Assembly (NCBI GenBank): GCA_051201585.1
Contig: CP179198.1
Location: 558,001 to 622,000, forward strand
Direction: 5' to 3'
DNA length: 64,000 nt
Source of the DNA: UBA868 sp016776875
GTDB taxonomy: Bacteria; Pseudomonadota; Gammaproteobacteria; Arenicellales; UBA868
Shown here: positions 54,217 through 63,608 of the stretch, piece by piece
How the letters are laid out: each line of letters begins with the position of its first letter
Numbering within the stretch: the stretch's first letter is position 1
Notes under the pieces: model-generated
The model's database searches: none
Told to the model about the DNA's origin: nothing
The model's input: the letters and a program-made list of their open reading frames with translations, nothing else
Position numbers and translations under genes: made by a program

Positions 54217-55164
54217 ATGACGCTTGCCGAAGCTCACACCCCAGTTATGTCAGCGGAGGTGGTGTCAGCGTTACGTCCTGACGCCGACGCCATTTTAGTA
54301 GACGCTACGTTTGGGCGCGGTGGTCATACCCGCGCATTAATGGAACACCTAGGACCTGAAGGACAACTGTTCGCGATGGATCGGGACCCCATGGCCTGCG
54401 CATTCGCAAAGGATTGGGCCTCAGTTGAACCTCGACTCAAAGTGATTCAAGCACCTTTTTCCAAGTTATCTGAAGAACTCTTAAATCTTGGGATTGCGGG
54501 AAAAGTCAGCGGAATCGTTCTTGATTTGGGTGTGTCCTCACCTCAACTTGATGAACCCGAGCGTGGTTTCAGCTTTATGCGAGATGGACCTCTTGATATG
54601 AGAATGGATCCCACATCAGGGACACCTGTGAGTGACTGGCTAATGGATGTTGCGGAAGAAGATTTGATCGACGTACTTCGTACGCTTGGTGAAGAGAGAT
54701 TCGCGCGTCGGATTGCGCGAGCAATTGTTGAAGTCCGAGAAGAAAGAATGCTCACCTCCACCAGCGCGCTCGCTGATTTGGTCAGTGAATGTGTGCCTAC
54801 TCGAGAGCCGGGTAAGCATCCGGCTACTCGGACGTTTCAAGCATTTCGAATCTATATTAATCGTGAGATGGAGGAACTGGATGCGGTATTGCCGCAAGCG
54901 CTTGAGGTCCTCAATCCGGGTGGTCGACTCGCGGTGATTAGTTTTCACTCTCTGGAAGATCGGAAGGTAAAAAATTTTTTTCGAAAAGAATTCAAAGGCG
55001 ATCCGTTTCCTATTGATTTGCCTGTGACAAAGTATGACTTACATCCAGGCATTGAAACGGTTGAGCGACCAACGAGGCCGTCGGAGATTGAGGTAAATCA
55101 AAACCCCCGGGCGCGTAGCGCCGTACTTCGATCAGCGCAAAAAAGTGCGGGGGAGCCTGTATGA
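54217..55164 (+). CDS. rsmH: 16S rRNA (cytosine(1402)-N4)-methyltransferase
   Basis: A 315-residue SAM-dependent enzyme that N4-methylates C1402 of 16S rRNA, the same base that RsmI modifies. Landmarks are 'HTPVMSAEVVSAL', 'VDATFGRGGHTRALM', 'FAMDRDPMA', 'GIVLDLGVSSPQLDEPERGF' and 'AVISFHSLEDRKVKNFFR'. The start may be ATG 54217, or the TTG at 54205 that overlaps the mraZ stop; neither has a strong ribosome site. Overlaps ftsL by four bases. Confidence 0.95.
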   Translation: MTLAEAHTPVMSAEVVSALRPDADAILVDATFGRGGHTRALMEHLGPEGQLFAMDRDPMACAFAKDWASVEPRLKVIQAPFSKLSEELLNLGIAGKVSGIVLDLGVSSPQLDEPERGFSFMRDGPLDMRMDPTSGTPVSDWLMDVAEEDLIDVLRTLGEERFARRIARAIVEVREERMLTSTSALADLVSECVPTREPGKHPATRTFQAFRIYINREMEELDAVLPQALEVLNPGGRLAVISFHSLEDRKVKNFFRKEFKGDPFPIDLPVTKYDLHPGIETVERPTRPSEIEVNQNPRARSAVLRSAQKSAGEPV

Positions 55165-55430
55165 AGTGGGTTGGATTTTTAAGCGTGATTGTCATCGTTT
55201 CTGCCCTCTTTGTTGTGGTGGTTCGGCACCAGAATCGACTTGAATTTCTTGATGTTCGGGCAGCAGAAAAACAGCGGGATCAATTGAATGATGAGTGGGG
55301 ACGCCTCCAGCTTGAGAAAGCAACCTGGGCCCGCCACAACCTCATTGAACAAGCAGCTCGAGATGAACTCGGAATGATAACGCCTGGGCCCGCTGACATT
55401 GTTTTGGTGCAAGTGGAGACGAGGGAATGA
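55161..55430 (+). CDS. ftsL: Cell division protein FtsL
   Basis: An 89-residue bitopic inner-membrane protein. The membrane helix spans residues 2-21, followed by a periplasmic coiled coil ('RLEFLDVRAAEKQRDQLNDE') and the end 'AARDELGMITPGPADIVLV', which is typical for gammaproteobacterial FtsL. FtsL joins FtsB and FtsQ to activate the FtsWI septal synthase. The ATG overlaps the rsmH stop, and its own stop overlaps ftsI. Confidence 0.92.
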   Translation: MKWVGFLSVIVIVSALFVVVVRHQNRLEFLDVRAAEKQRDQLNDEWGRLQLEKATWARHNLIEQAARDELGMITPGPADIVLVQVETRE

Positions 55431-57163
55431 AGCGAACGAGCCAAACAAAGCGTTTGACCCGCTACTCGGTCGTTCGACATCGAATTGTGGTGGCTTCTCT
55501 AATGGTGGGGATGATCGTATTAACGGGGCAAGCTTATAAGATACAGATTCTCGATAGCACCCGCTTACAGGCTGAGGGCGCGGCACGACAGCTGAGAAAT
55601 ATCGTAGTCAAACCTGCCCGTGGCCGAATTTTGGACCGCAATGGTGATGTTTTGGCTGTCAGCACGCCGCTTGATGCGATTTGGGCACACCCCGCTACTT
55701 TATTCCAGGCCCGCGAGGACTGGCCCCGCCTTGCTGAAGCGCTTGATTTTTCGCCAAACCGGTTAGCGAATATTTTGGAACGGGCGAAAGGGCGAGAGTT
55801 CGTTTATCTGCGCCGTCATCTTCCACCGGCGGAGGCCAGCCGTATTGAAAGCTTGGCGATTCCGGGTGTTAGCTCCCAGCGTGAGTACGGACGTTATTAC
55901 CCGGCGGGACCGATAACGAGTCATGTGCTGGGCTTCACCGATGTAGATGACCGGGGGCAAGAAGGTATTGAAAAAGCGTTTGATTCTCATCTCTCCGGGG
56001 TCGATGGCCAAAAACGTGTCCTTCGCGACAACAAAGGGCGGATTGTTGAGGATATAGAAAGCATCCGCGCGGTTCATCACGGTCGGGACTTACAAATTAG
56101 CCTTGATCTTCGGATCCAAGGGTCAACGCAGAAACATTTGGCAGATGCGGTCGGTGAAACCCGCGCAGTCGGCGCATCAGCTGTGATGCTGGATGTTGCG
56201 ACCGGAGAAGTACTGGCGATGGCCAATGTACCCGACTACAACCCGAATAATCGATCAAGCAGTGGAATGGAGATCTTGAGAAATAAGTCAGTGACTGATG
56301 TTTTTGAGCCGGGATCCACGATCAAGCCATTTACCTTAGCAATGGCGTTAGCAAGCGGTCATTTTTCTACCGAAACACCGATCCCGACGGGTCCCGGAGT
56401 GTATCGCATCGGGAAGCATCAAATTAGTGATATCAAGGACTATGGCGTGCTTTCGTTTTCCGGCGTGCTGGTGAAGTCGAGTAATGTCGGAACTGTAAAA
56501 ATTGCGCTGGAACTTGCGCCGGAGGAGCTGTATCGAACTCTTTCTGCAGTAGGATTTGGCGAGGTCAGTGGGGTTGAACTGCCAGGAGAGGTTGATGGCA
56601 GTCTTGTTAAGCGGGAGCGTTGGCGGCCGATAGAACACGCTACTTTGTCCTATGGCTACGGGCTTGCTTCAACGCAGGTGCAGCTCGCACGAGCCTACAG
56701 CGTGTTGGCGTCTGGCGGAATTTTGCGCCCGGTCACGTTGCGCCACCGCAGCGCTTCAGTGCCGGGTCAAAGGGTGCTTTCAAAGCCAACGGTGCAGCAG
56801 ATCAACATGCTGTTGGAGAAGGTAGTTAGTGCCGAAGGAACGGCAAATAAAGCAGCGGTGCCTGCTTACCGAGTTGCGGGCAAAACCGGCACGGTACATA
56901 AACCAAGTTCATCAGGGGGTTACGACGAGGATCGATACCAGTCAATTTTTGTGGGCTTTGCGCCCGTCTCAAAACCCCGTTTTGTTTTAGCCGTGATGGT
57001 CGATGAGCCACAAGGCAAGTACTTTGGGGGAGAAGTTGCGGCCCCGGTGTTTGCAAGGATTATGTCTGACGCGCTTCGGTTTAATGGCATCAAGCCTGAT
57101 GCCAGCACGGCGTCGGGGATCACCATCGTTGCTCATCCCGTTGAGACGGAGGCTGGCGCATGA
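55427..57163 (+). CDS. ftsI: Peptidoglycan transpeptidase FtsI (PBP3)
   Basis: A 578-residue class B penicillin-binding protein for septal wall cross-linking. A membrane helix lies near residues 22-40. The dimerisation domain starts 'PARGRILDRNGDVLAVS'. The transpeptidase motifs are Ser297 and Lys300 in 'FEPGSTIKPFT', Ser351-Ser-Asn353 ('KSSNVG'), and Lys486 in 'AGKTGTVHK'. Length is normal for the family. It overlaps ftsL and murE by four bases each. Confidence 0.96.
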   Translation: MKRTSQTKRLTRYSVVRHRIVVASLMVGMIVLTGQAYKIQILDSTRLQAEGAARQLRNIVVKPARGRILDRNGDVLAVSTPLDAIWAHPATLFQAREDWPRLAEALDFSPNRLANILERAKGREFVYLRRHLPPAEASRIESLAIPGVSSQREYGRYYPAGPITSHVLGFTDVDDRGQEGIEKAFDSHLSGVDGQKRVLRDNKGRIVEDIESIRAVHHGRDLQISLDLRIQGSTQKHLADAVGETRAVGASAVMLDVATGEVLAMANVPDYNPNNRSSSGMEILRNKSVTDVFEPGSTIKPFTLAMALASGHFSTETPIPTGPGVYRIGKHQISDIKDYGVLSFSGVLVKSSNVGTVKIALELAPEELYRTLSAVGFGEVSGVELPGEVDGSLVKRERWRPIEHATLSYGYGLASTQVQLARAYSVLASGGILRPVTLRHRSASVPGQRVLSKPTVQQINMLLEKVVSAEGTANKAAVPAYRVAGKTGTVHKPSSSGGYDEDRYQSIFVGFAPVSKPRFVLAVMVDEPQGKYFGGEVAAPVFARIMSDALRFNGIKPDASTASGITIVAHPVETEAGA

Positions 57164-58656
57164 CTGCTTTTTCTGCCAGTGAGCCTCGGGTACGACCGCT
57201 CAGTCATCTCTTGAGGGGAATGGTAAATCTCGACCCCGATCTTGCCTCAATCGCAGTTTCCAATTTGACGCTTGATAGTCGAAAGGTTGAGTCAGGCACC
57301 TTATTTATCGCAATGCGGGGAAATAAAGCGGACGGTCGGGATTTTGTGAATCACGCAGCGAATTCAGGCGCAGCGGCGGTATTGGTCGAAAACGATATCA
57401 ATGGCATCGATCATTTTGATGGCGTGTGTCTTGCGATTCCTGACCTCAGATCAAAAGTGGGCGTTATCGCGGACCGATTTTTTGATCATCCGTCTAGTCG
57501 CTTATTTGTCATCGGCGTGACCGGAACAAACGGTAAGACGAGTTGTGCGTTTCTTTTGACGCAGGCGCTAAATGCACTCGGCAAGAAGAGTGGATTTATT
57601 GGGACCACAGGATGGGGCTTCGATGGCAATTTACAGAAAAGCGAGTTGACGACGCCTGATGCGGTAACGCTTCAATCACAGCTCTCTCAGTTGGTGACCG
57701 CAGGTGCCGAGGGTGTCTGCCTAGAGGTTTCTTCTCATGCGCTGGATCAACGTCGTGTTGAAGGCGTTGAATTTAGTTCCGCAATTTTTACTAACTTGGG
57801 GCGGGATCATCTTGATTATCATAAAAGTATTGAGCGATATAAGGACGCAAAGTTTTTATTGTTTCAGAGACGGGAATTAAAAAGCGCAATTATTAACATC
57901 TCAGATCCTGTTGGAGCAGAATTCGCCGCAGAAAAAATCGATGCCCGGGTATGGACTTTCGGAAATAGTCCAAAAGCAAGTGTCTACCCGCTCAAAATAA
58001 ACCAGAATCAAAATGGCATTGAACTGTTACTCAACACGCCTGTTGGAAAGATTCAATTGAGCTGCGCGCTGCACGGCAATTTTAATATCGAAAATCTTCT
58101 TGCTGTTGCAACAACTTTAGTGGCGGAGGGTTACTCGGCAGCACAAATTGGTTCAGCCATGAGCGGGCTAACGCCTGTTGAAGGTCGAATGGAGTTCTGC
58201 CGTGGACTGGGTGAGCAATCACCCCTTGTTGTTATCGATTACGCGCATTCACCTGATGCCCTAACAGCCGTTTTGCAATCTATTCGATCAATGACTGCTG
58301 GACAAATTTGGTGTGTGTTTGGCTGCGGCGGCGATCGAGATAAGGGCAAGAGATCGCTGATGGGTCAAGCAGCTTCAATGTTTTCTGATCGAACGGTGCT
58401 AACGAACGATAACCCACGAAGTGAGGATCCGTCCTCAATTCTTGATTCGATCCTGGCTGGCATGAATCGGCCACCTGACGCAGTGATTGAAGATAGACAA
58501 AGCGCAATTAAATTCGCGATTGACAGCGCTGGCGCTGAAGACGCCGTCTTGATTGCGGGCAAGGGTCATGAAAACCGTCAATTAATCTCGGATCAGGAAT
58601 TACCATTTAACGACCGGGAGGTTGTAGAGACCATGCTGGGGGCCTTCCGATGCTAA
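57160..58656 (+). CDS. murE: UDP-MurNAc-L-Ala-D-Glu:meso-diaminopimelate ligase
   Basis: A 498-residue Mur ligase that adds the third residue of the peptidoglycan stem. The ATP loop is 'VTGTNGKTS' with Lys126. The meso-diaminopimelate selectivity motif DNPR is at 417-420, so the wall contains meso-DAP as in Gram-negatives. 'LEVSSHALDQRRVEG' holds the carbamylated-lysine region neighbour, and 'IAGKGHE' is near the end. Its stop overlaps murF by seven bases. Confidence 0.96.
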   Translation: MTAFSASEPRVRPLSHLLRGMVNLDPDLASIAVSNLTLDSRKVESGTLFIAMRGNKADGRDFVNHAANSGAAAVLVENDINGIDHFDGVCLAIPDLRSKVGVIADRFFDHPSSRLFVIGVTGTNGKTSCAFLLTQALNALGKKSGFIGTTGWGFDGNLQKSELTTPDAVTLQSQLSQLVTAGAEGVCLEVSSHALDQRRVEGVEFSSAIFTNLGRDHLDYHKSIERYKDAKFLLFQRRELKSAIINISDPVGAEFAAEKIDARVWTFGNSPKASVYPLKINQNQNGIELLLNTPVGKIQLSCALHGNFNIENLLAVATTLVAEGYSAAQIGSAMSGLTPVEGRMEFCRGLGEQSPLVVIDYAHSPDALTAVLQSIRSMTAGQIWCVFGCGGDRDKGKRSLMGQAASMFSDRTVLTNDNPRSEDPSSILDSILAGMNRPPDAVIEDRQSAIKFAIDSAGAEDAVLIAGKGHENRQLISDQELPFNDREVVETMLGAFRC

Positions 58657-60009
58657 CGCTCAGCCAAATTGCATATGCTGTCGATGGCGTCCTGAGCGGT
58701 GAGGATGCCAAATTTTCCTCGGTGAGTATTGATTCCCGAACATTGCAGCCGGGCGCATTATTTGTAGCGATTGATGGGGAGCGTTTCTGCGGCACAGATT
58801 TTGTTCGAGATGCCAAACAAGCAGGTGCTGTCGCTGTGATGGCGAGTTCGGCTACTGACCGCAATATGCCCAGTATTGTGGTGAAAGACACCCAGCTCGC
58901 ACTATGGAAGTTAGCAGAGCTTTGGAGAAGTCGGGTAAGTCTTCCCGTGATTGGTGTCACCGGTAGTAATGGTAAGACAACAGTTAAAAAGATGATCGCA
59001 TCAATATTGGGAAAGATGGGGCGGACTCATGCGAGCCCCGGCAACTTTAATAATCACCTCGGTGTGCCACTAACATTGCTTGGTATCCGACCGGAGCATG
59101 AGTTTGCAGTTGTTGAAATGGGGATGAGCCACCCTGGCGAAATTGGTCAATTAGCCCGACTGGTTCGTCCCAGTGTTGCGCTCATTACCAATGCGGCACA
59201 TGCGCATCTTGAGGGCGTTGGTAGTCTTTCTGAAGTTGTTCGGGCAAAAGCAGAGATTTTTCTCGGGCTACAGTCCGGGGGTACCGCTGTGATAAACGCT
59301 GATGATCGATTCGCTGCTTATTGGGCGGCGCGTACCCGATCCTTCCAGACCATCACCTTTGGTCTCGATAGTCAGGCTCGAGTGACTGGAAGTGCATCGA
59401 CAGTAAACGGTCAACAAGTGGTTGAGGTAGATCTCCCCGATGAGTCTTTTGAAGTGCCCCTTAATTTACTCGGCCGACACAATGCCTTGAATGCACTTGC
59501 GGCATCAAGCGTGGGCTGGGCATGTGGTGGCGATGCGGCTCAGATCCACGCTGGCCTGGTCGAGGTTCAGGCTGAGCCGGGTCGCTTACAGATTCGAGAA
59601 GCGGCGCATGGCGCCACACTTATTGATGATTCTTATAATGCCAACCCTGATTCCTTAAGGGCAGCAATCAGGACCCTTTCAGGCCGACAGGGACTCAAAG
59701 TATTGATCATTGGCAATATGGCCGAACTCGGAAGCCGGGCTGCTGAATTGCATTCAGAAGTCGGTCGTGAGGCTCGACATGCTGGCATCGATGTTTTGAT
59801 CGCACTCGGTGAGATGGCAGGATTGGCGGCTGACGTATTTGGCGACAATGCAAAAAAATTCGATTCATTTGAGAAGCTTGATCAGTGATACTCACAGGAT
59901 GTTGCGCCCAGGCGTGACGGTGCTTGTTAAGGGTTCACGAAGCGCCCAAATGGAGCAGGTCGCTAATGCCTTGGCTGGCTCAAGCCGTAGCGAGGCGATT
60001 GCATGCTGA
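58650..60009 (+). CDS. murF: UDP-MurNAc-tripeptide:D-Ala-D-Ala ligase, frameshift near C-terminus
   Basis: The enzyme adds D-Ala-D-Ala to the UDP-MurNAc-tripeptide. The ATP loop is 'VTGSNGKTT' with Lys109, followed by 'GNFNNHLGVPLTLL', 'VVEMGMSHPGEI' and 'LIDDSYNANPDSLRAA'. The frame stops at 59886-59888 after 'FEKLDQ', but the family's end 'VTVLVKGSRSAQMEQVANAL' lies in the next frame and runs to TGA 60007-60009. That stop overlaps the mraY start, as at every other junction in the operon. One extra base in AAGCTTG (59874-59880) explains it. Because murF is essential and single-copy, a sequencing or assembly error is the likely cause. Confidence 0.95.
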
Positions 60010-61085
60010 AAAGTCTATTTGAGCAGCTTGCTTTGGAATACAGCGCGTTTAATGTATTCCGCTACCTCTCGTTTCGTGCAATCTGTGGGGTGCTTACGGC
60101 GCTGATATTCAGTTTTCTCCTGGGTCCCGCTTTGATTCGCCGACTCGAACGGATCGGGGCGGGGCAACCAATCCGCGATGACGGACCGATAACTCACCTG
60201 AGCAAGAAAGACACGCCAACCATGGGTGGTGTGCTTATCATTGCGGCAGTTGTGTTCTCTACAATCCTGTGGGCCGACTTAAACAATCGTTTTATTTGGA
60301 TAATTATTTTTGTTTGCTTAGCCTTCGGTGTCATCGGTTGGATTGATGATTATGCCAAGATCACGCGAAATCATTCGCGCGGAATCAGCTCGAAGCAAAA
60401 GTTTTTTTGGCAAAGTCTTGCAGCACTAAGTGCCGCGATCACACTTTATTTAACCGCCGAATCACCTGCCGAAACTTCGTTGCTCGTGCCCGTTTTTAAA
60501 GACGTCGCGTTAGAGCTCGGTTTTGGATTTGTTGTGCTAGCTTGGTTTGTAATCACGGGCAGCAGTAATGCGGTGAATTTAACGGATGGTTTAGACGGGT
60601 TAGCGATTCTGCCGAGTGTTTTGGTTGCAGGTGGTTTGGGCGTATTTGCGTACCTTACCGGCCATTCTCTTTTTTCGGGTTATCTCGGTATTCCGTTTAT
60701 TTTGGGTGCTGGGGAAGTGCTGATCTTCTGTGCTGCGCTAGTGGGTGCCGGACTTGGATTTTTATGGTTCAACACATATCCCGCGCAAGTATTCATGGGA
60801 GATATTGGCGCCTTAGCGATTGGCGCGGCATTGGGAACCATCGCTGTGATTGTTCGCCAAGAAATTGTTTTAGCGATTATGGGAGGATTATTTGTCGTTG
60901 AGACAATTTCGGTTGTCCTCCAGGTTGCGTCTTACAAATTGATTGGACGGCGAATTTTCAGGATGGCGCCGCTTCATCATCATTTCGAACAGAAAGGTTG
61001 GAAAGAACCTCAAGTGACGGTCCGATTTTGGATTATTAGCCTGATTTTGGTCCTTGTTGGTCTTGCAACACTCAAGGTCCGTTAG
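60003..61085 (+). CDS. mraY: Phospho-MurNAc-pentapeptide transferase MraY
   Basis: A 360-residue inner-membrane enzyme with about ten helices. It moves phospho-MurNAc-pentapeptide to undecaprenyl phosphate, making lipid I. Conserved sites are 'GPITHLSKKDTPTMGGVLI', the Asp pair in 'GWIDDYAKI', 'SNAVNLTDGLDGLAI', and the His cluster 'MAPLHHHFEQKGW'. Length equals E. coli MraY (360). The start overlaps the corrected murF stop. Confidence 0.97.
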   Translation: MLKSLFEQLALEYSAFNVFRYLSFRAICGVLTALIFSFLLGPALIRRLERIGAGQPIRDDGPITHLSKKDTPTMGGVLIIAAVVFSTILWADLNNRFIWIIIFVCLAFGVIGWIDDYAKITRNHSRGISSKQKFFWQSLAALSAAITLYLTAESPAETSLLVPVFKDVALELGFGFVVLAWFVITGSSNAVNLTDGLDGLAILPSVLVAGGLGVFAYLTGHSLFSGYLGIPFILGAGEVLIFCAALVGAGLGFLWFNTYPAQVFMGDIGALAIGAALGTIAVIVRQEIVLAIMGGLFVVETISVVLQVASYKLIGRRIFRMAPLHHHFEQKGWKEPQVTVRFWIISLILVLVGLATLKVR

Positions 61086-61089
61086 GCTG

Positions 61090-62463
61090 ATGACGAGTAA
61101 TGCCTTCGCGATGAATCCTGGAACGCTTCCTTGGCGACGCGCGGTGGTTCTTGGACTCGGCGCCTCTGGTTTTTCTAGCGCCCAATATCTGATTGAGCGC
61201 CAGGTTGATCTTCAGGTTTTGGATACGCGTGATAATCCACCTTTTCGTGAGGCCTTTGAAAATACCTACCCTGATGTTCCTGCTCACTACGGCATTTATG
61301 ATGATGCCCATCTGAATGGCGTCGATGTTATCGTGGTCAGCCCTGGCGTTTCCCTGAGCGAACCTTTTCTCAAAGCGGCGCGCAGCCGAAAAATTGAAAT
61401 ATTGGGCGACATTGAGCTTTTTGCACGAGCATGTCCCGCGCCTGTCATCGCTATTACCGGATCCAATGGGAAGACGACGGTTACGACGATTGTCGGCGAA
61501 ATGCTCAGAGCCAAAGGTTTGGATGTACGTGTCGGCGGCAACATCGGTCGTCCTGCACTCGATCTTATTGATGACCAGATTCCGGATCTGTTCGTGCTCG
61601 AACTTTCGAGTTTTCAGCTCGAGACCACGTCATCTCTACAACCTTGCTCGGCTGCTATCCTGAATTTATCGGCAGATCATATGGATCGATATGATGATTT
61701 CGGTTCTTATGTTAACGCAAAAAAAAGAATTCTCACCAATGCCGAAACAGCCGTTATTAATGTTGACGATTCAAATCTTGCTCAACTCAATCTCAGAGAC
61801 GGCGTTCGGAAAATAAGTTTTAGTCTGTCTTGCCCCGCTTCTGATCAGGAATATGGTATTCAGTCTGACGGTTCTCACGAATGGATTATGAGGGGGCATC
61901 AGAAGATTGTCAGAACTGATCTTCTTTCGATGAATGGACGTCACAACATTCTAAATGCGCTTGCGGCAATCGGTCTCGTTGAGGGCTCGGGTCATTCCGT
62001 TTCTGATCAAATGATTAAGGCGCTGACTGAATTTCGAGGTTTACCCCATCGGTGTGAGCAAGTCTTGCATAAGGATGGCATCACCTGGATCAACGACTCC
62101 AAGGGGACGAATCCAGGGGCGGCAATTGCGGCGCTGACGGGAATGGGAAGACCCGTGGTATTGATTTCGGGAGGCCAGTCAAAGGGCGCGGACTTCACCC
62201 AGTTCGCAGACGCAGTACAGCGGTACACCCGTCAGGTGTTGTTAGTTGGCGAAGACCGATTGTGGATCGCAGAAGCGATTGGGAATCGAGTGCCGGTGAC
62301 GCTTGCGGACGATCTGAATCATGCAATACGGTTGGCATCAAGATGGGCGCAGCCCGGCGATGCGGTTTTGTTTTCGCCCGCCTGTGCAAGCTTTGATATG
62401 TTCAAAAATTTTGAACATCGAGGCGATGTTTACCGTCAATTGGTGCAGGAGTTAATAACATGA
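61090..62463 (+). CDS. murD: UDP-MurNAc-L-Ala:D-glutamate ligase
   Basis: A 457-residue cytoplasmic ligase that adds D-Glu. ATG 61090 lies four bases after the mraY stop; an upstream frame from 61054 is within mraY and rejected. The N-terminal Rossmann loop 'VVLGLGASGFSSA', the ATP loop 'ITGSNGKTT' with Lys128, 'LELSSFQLE', 'LPHRCEQVL' and 'LFSPACASFDMFKNFEHRG' are present. It ends overlapping ftsW by four bases. Confidence 0.96.
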   Translation: MTSNAFAMNPGTLPWRRAVVLGLGASGFSSAQYLIERQVDLQVLDTRDNPPFREAFENTYPDVPAHYGIYDDAHLNGVDVIVVSPGVSLSEPFLKAARSRKIEILGDIELFARACPAPVIAITGSNGKTTVTTIVGEMLRAKGLDVRVGGNIGRPALDLIDDQIPDLFVLELSSFQLETTSSLQPCSAAILNLSADHMDRYDDFGSYVNAKKRILTNAETAVINVDDSNLAQLNLRDGVRKISFSLSCPASDQEYGIQSDGSHEWIMRGHQKIVRTDLLSMNGRHNILNALAAIGLVEGSGHSVSDQMIKALTEFRGLPHRCEQVLHKDGITWINDSKGTNPGAAIAALTGMGRPVVLISGGQSKGADFTQFADAVQRYTRQVLLVGEDRLWIAEAIGNRVPVTLADDLNHAIRLASRWAQPGDAVLFSPACASFDMFKNFEHRGDVYRQLVQELIT

Positions 62464-63608
62464 TTAGCATTACGCTCCCTTCAAAATCTTTTTTAAGAGT
62501 GCCCGGGGTGGACCCTGTTTTGGTTCTCGCCGTGGCCACTTTGCTATCGCTAAGCATGGTAATGGTGTTTTCGGCTGCGATTGGAACTCATGGAGGGGTG
62601 CAGGGTGGATTCGTTATCCTCGTAAAACACTCGTTTAGCATTGTGCTTGCGCTTTTTTTGGGTTTTGTTGCAGCTTCTGTGCCTCTCCGATTTTGGCGAC
62701 AGGCAAATCGCCCCCTTTTGGGTTTGAGCACCGTGTTGTTAGTTTTAGTGCTCGTTCCCGGTATCGGTCATGAGGTTAATGGCAGTACACGTTGGTTACC
62801 GCTTGGCTTAATGCGTTTTCAACCCTCTGAACTCGCCAAAGTAGTGACCGTATTGTTTTTGGCTGATCATTTTGTTCGTAATTCGGAATCAATGGATTCG
62901 TTTCGGATCAGCATCCTCGAGCCGGCGTTCGTTATTGGGATGTTAGGTGCTCTGTTATTGCTCGAACCTGATCTTGGTTGTACCGCGGTGATCATGATGA
63001 CAAGTGTTGGGTTGATGTATCTGTCGGGAACAAGAGTCCGATATATTTTTGGCGCCATAGTCGTCGCGGTCTGCGCGGTCGCCGTATTAATCATTGTCGA
63101 ACCCTATCGACTCCAGCGCGTTTTGAGTTTTCGTGACCCTTGGGCTGATCCGTTTGATACAGGGTTTCAACTCGTTCAGGCCCTTATTGCATTGGGGAGC
63201 GGTGAGTGGTTTGGCGTGGGATTAGGCGCTAGTGTGCAAAAGCTTTTTTATCTGCCTCACGCGAGTAACGACTTTATTGTTGCGGTGATCGGGGAGGAAT
63301 TGGGACTGATTGGGCTCGTGGCACTTCTTGTGCTTTACGGCCTAATGCTTTGGCGGATTTTTGATATTGCCGCTCGTGCCGCTGATGCGGGAGAGATGTT
63401 CGGTGCCCGAGTGTGTCAAGGGATCGGACTATTAGTTGTGCTTCAGGCCATATTTCATTTCGCAGTTAATTTAGGTTTAGTTCCGACTAAGGGATTAACG
63501 TTGCCGCTAATGAGTTATGGCGGTAGCAGCATGCTGATTAATGGGCTTGCGCTGGGCATTGTTTTGTCGGTTTATCAATGTCTACCACAGCGTTCTAAGG
63601 GAAGGTGA
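62460..63608 (+). CDS. ftsW: Peptidoglycan glycosyltransferase FtsW
   Basis: A 382-residue SEDS-family inner-membrane protein with about ten helices that polymerises septal glycan together with FtsI. Landmarks are 'GHEVNGSTRWLPLGLMRFQP', 'SELAKV', 'LLEPDLGC', 'HASNDFIVAVIGEELG' with the periplasmic loop Asp, and 'LPLMSYGGSSM'. The start overlaps the murD stop as ATGA, and the stop overlaps the murG GTG. Confidence 0.96.
   Translation: MISITLPSKSFLRVPGVDPVLVLAVATLLSLSMVMVFSAAIGTHGGVQGGFVILVKHSFSIVLALFLGFVAASVPLRFWRQANRPLLGLSTVLLVLVLVPGIGHEVNGSTRWLPLGLMRFQPSELAKVVTVLFLADHFVRNSESMDSFRISILEPAFVIGMLGALLLLEPDLGCTAVIMMTSVGLMYLSGTRVRYIFGAIVVAVCAVAVLIIVEPYRLQRVLSFRDPWADPFDTGFQLVQALIALGSGEWFGVGLGASVQKLFYLPHASNDFIVAVIGEELGLIGLVALLVLYGLMLWRIFDIAARAADAGEMFGARVCQGIGLLVVLQAIFHFAVNLGLVPTKGLTLPLMSYGGSSMLINGLALGIVLSVYQCLPQRSKGR

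Noticed and set aside
59870..60009. Programmed frameshifting in murF, lpoA or dppD
   Set aside because: No shared slippery heptamer or stimulatory structure is seen. The breaks go in both directions and occur in unrelated genes.
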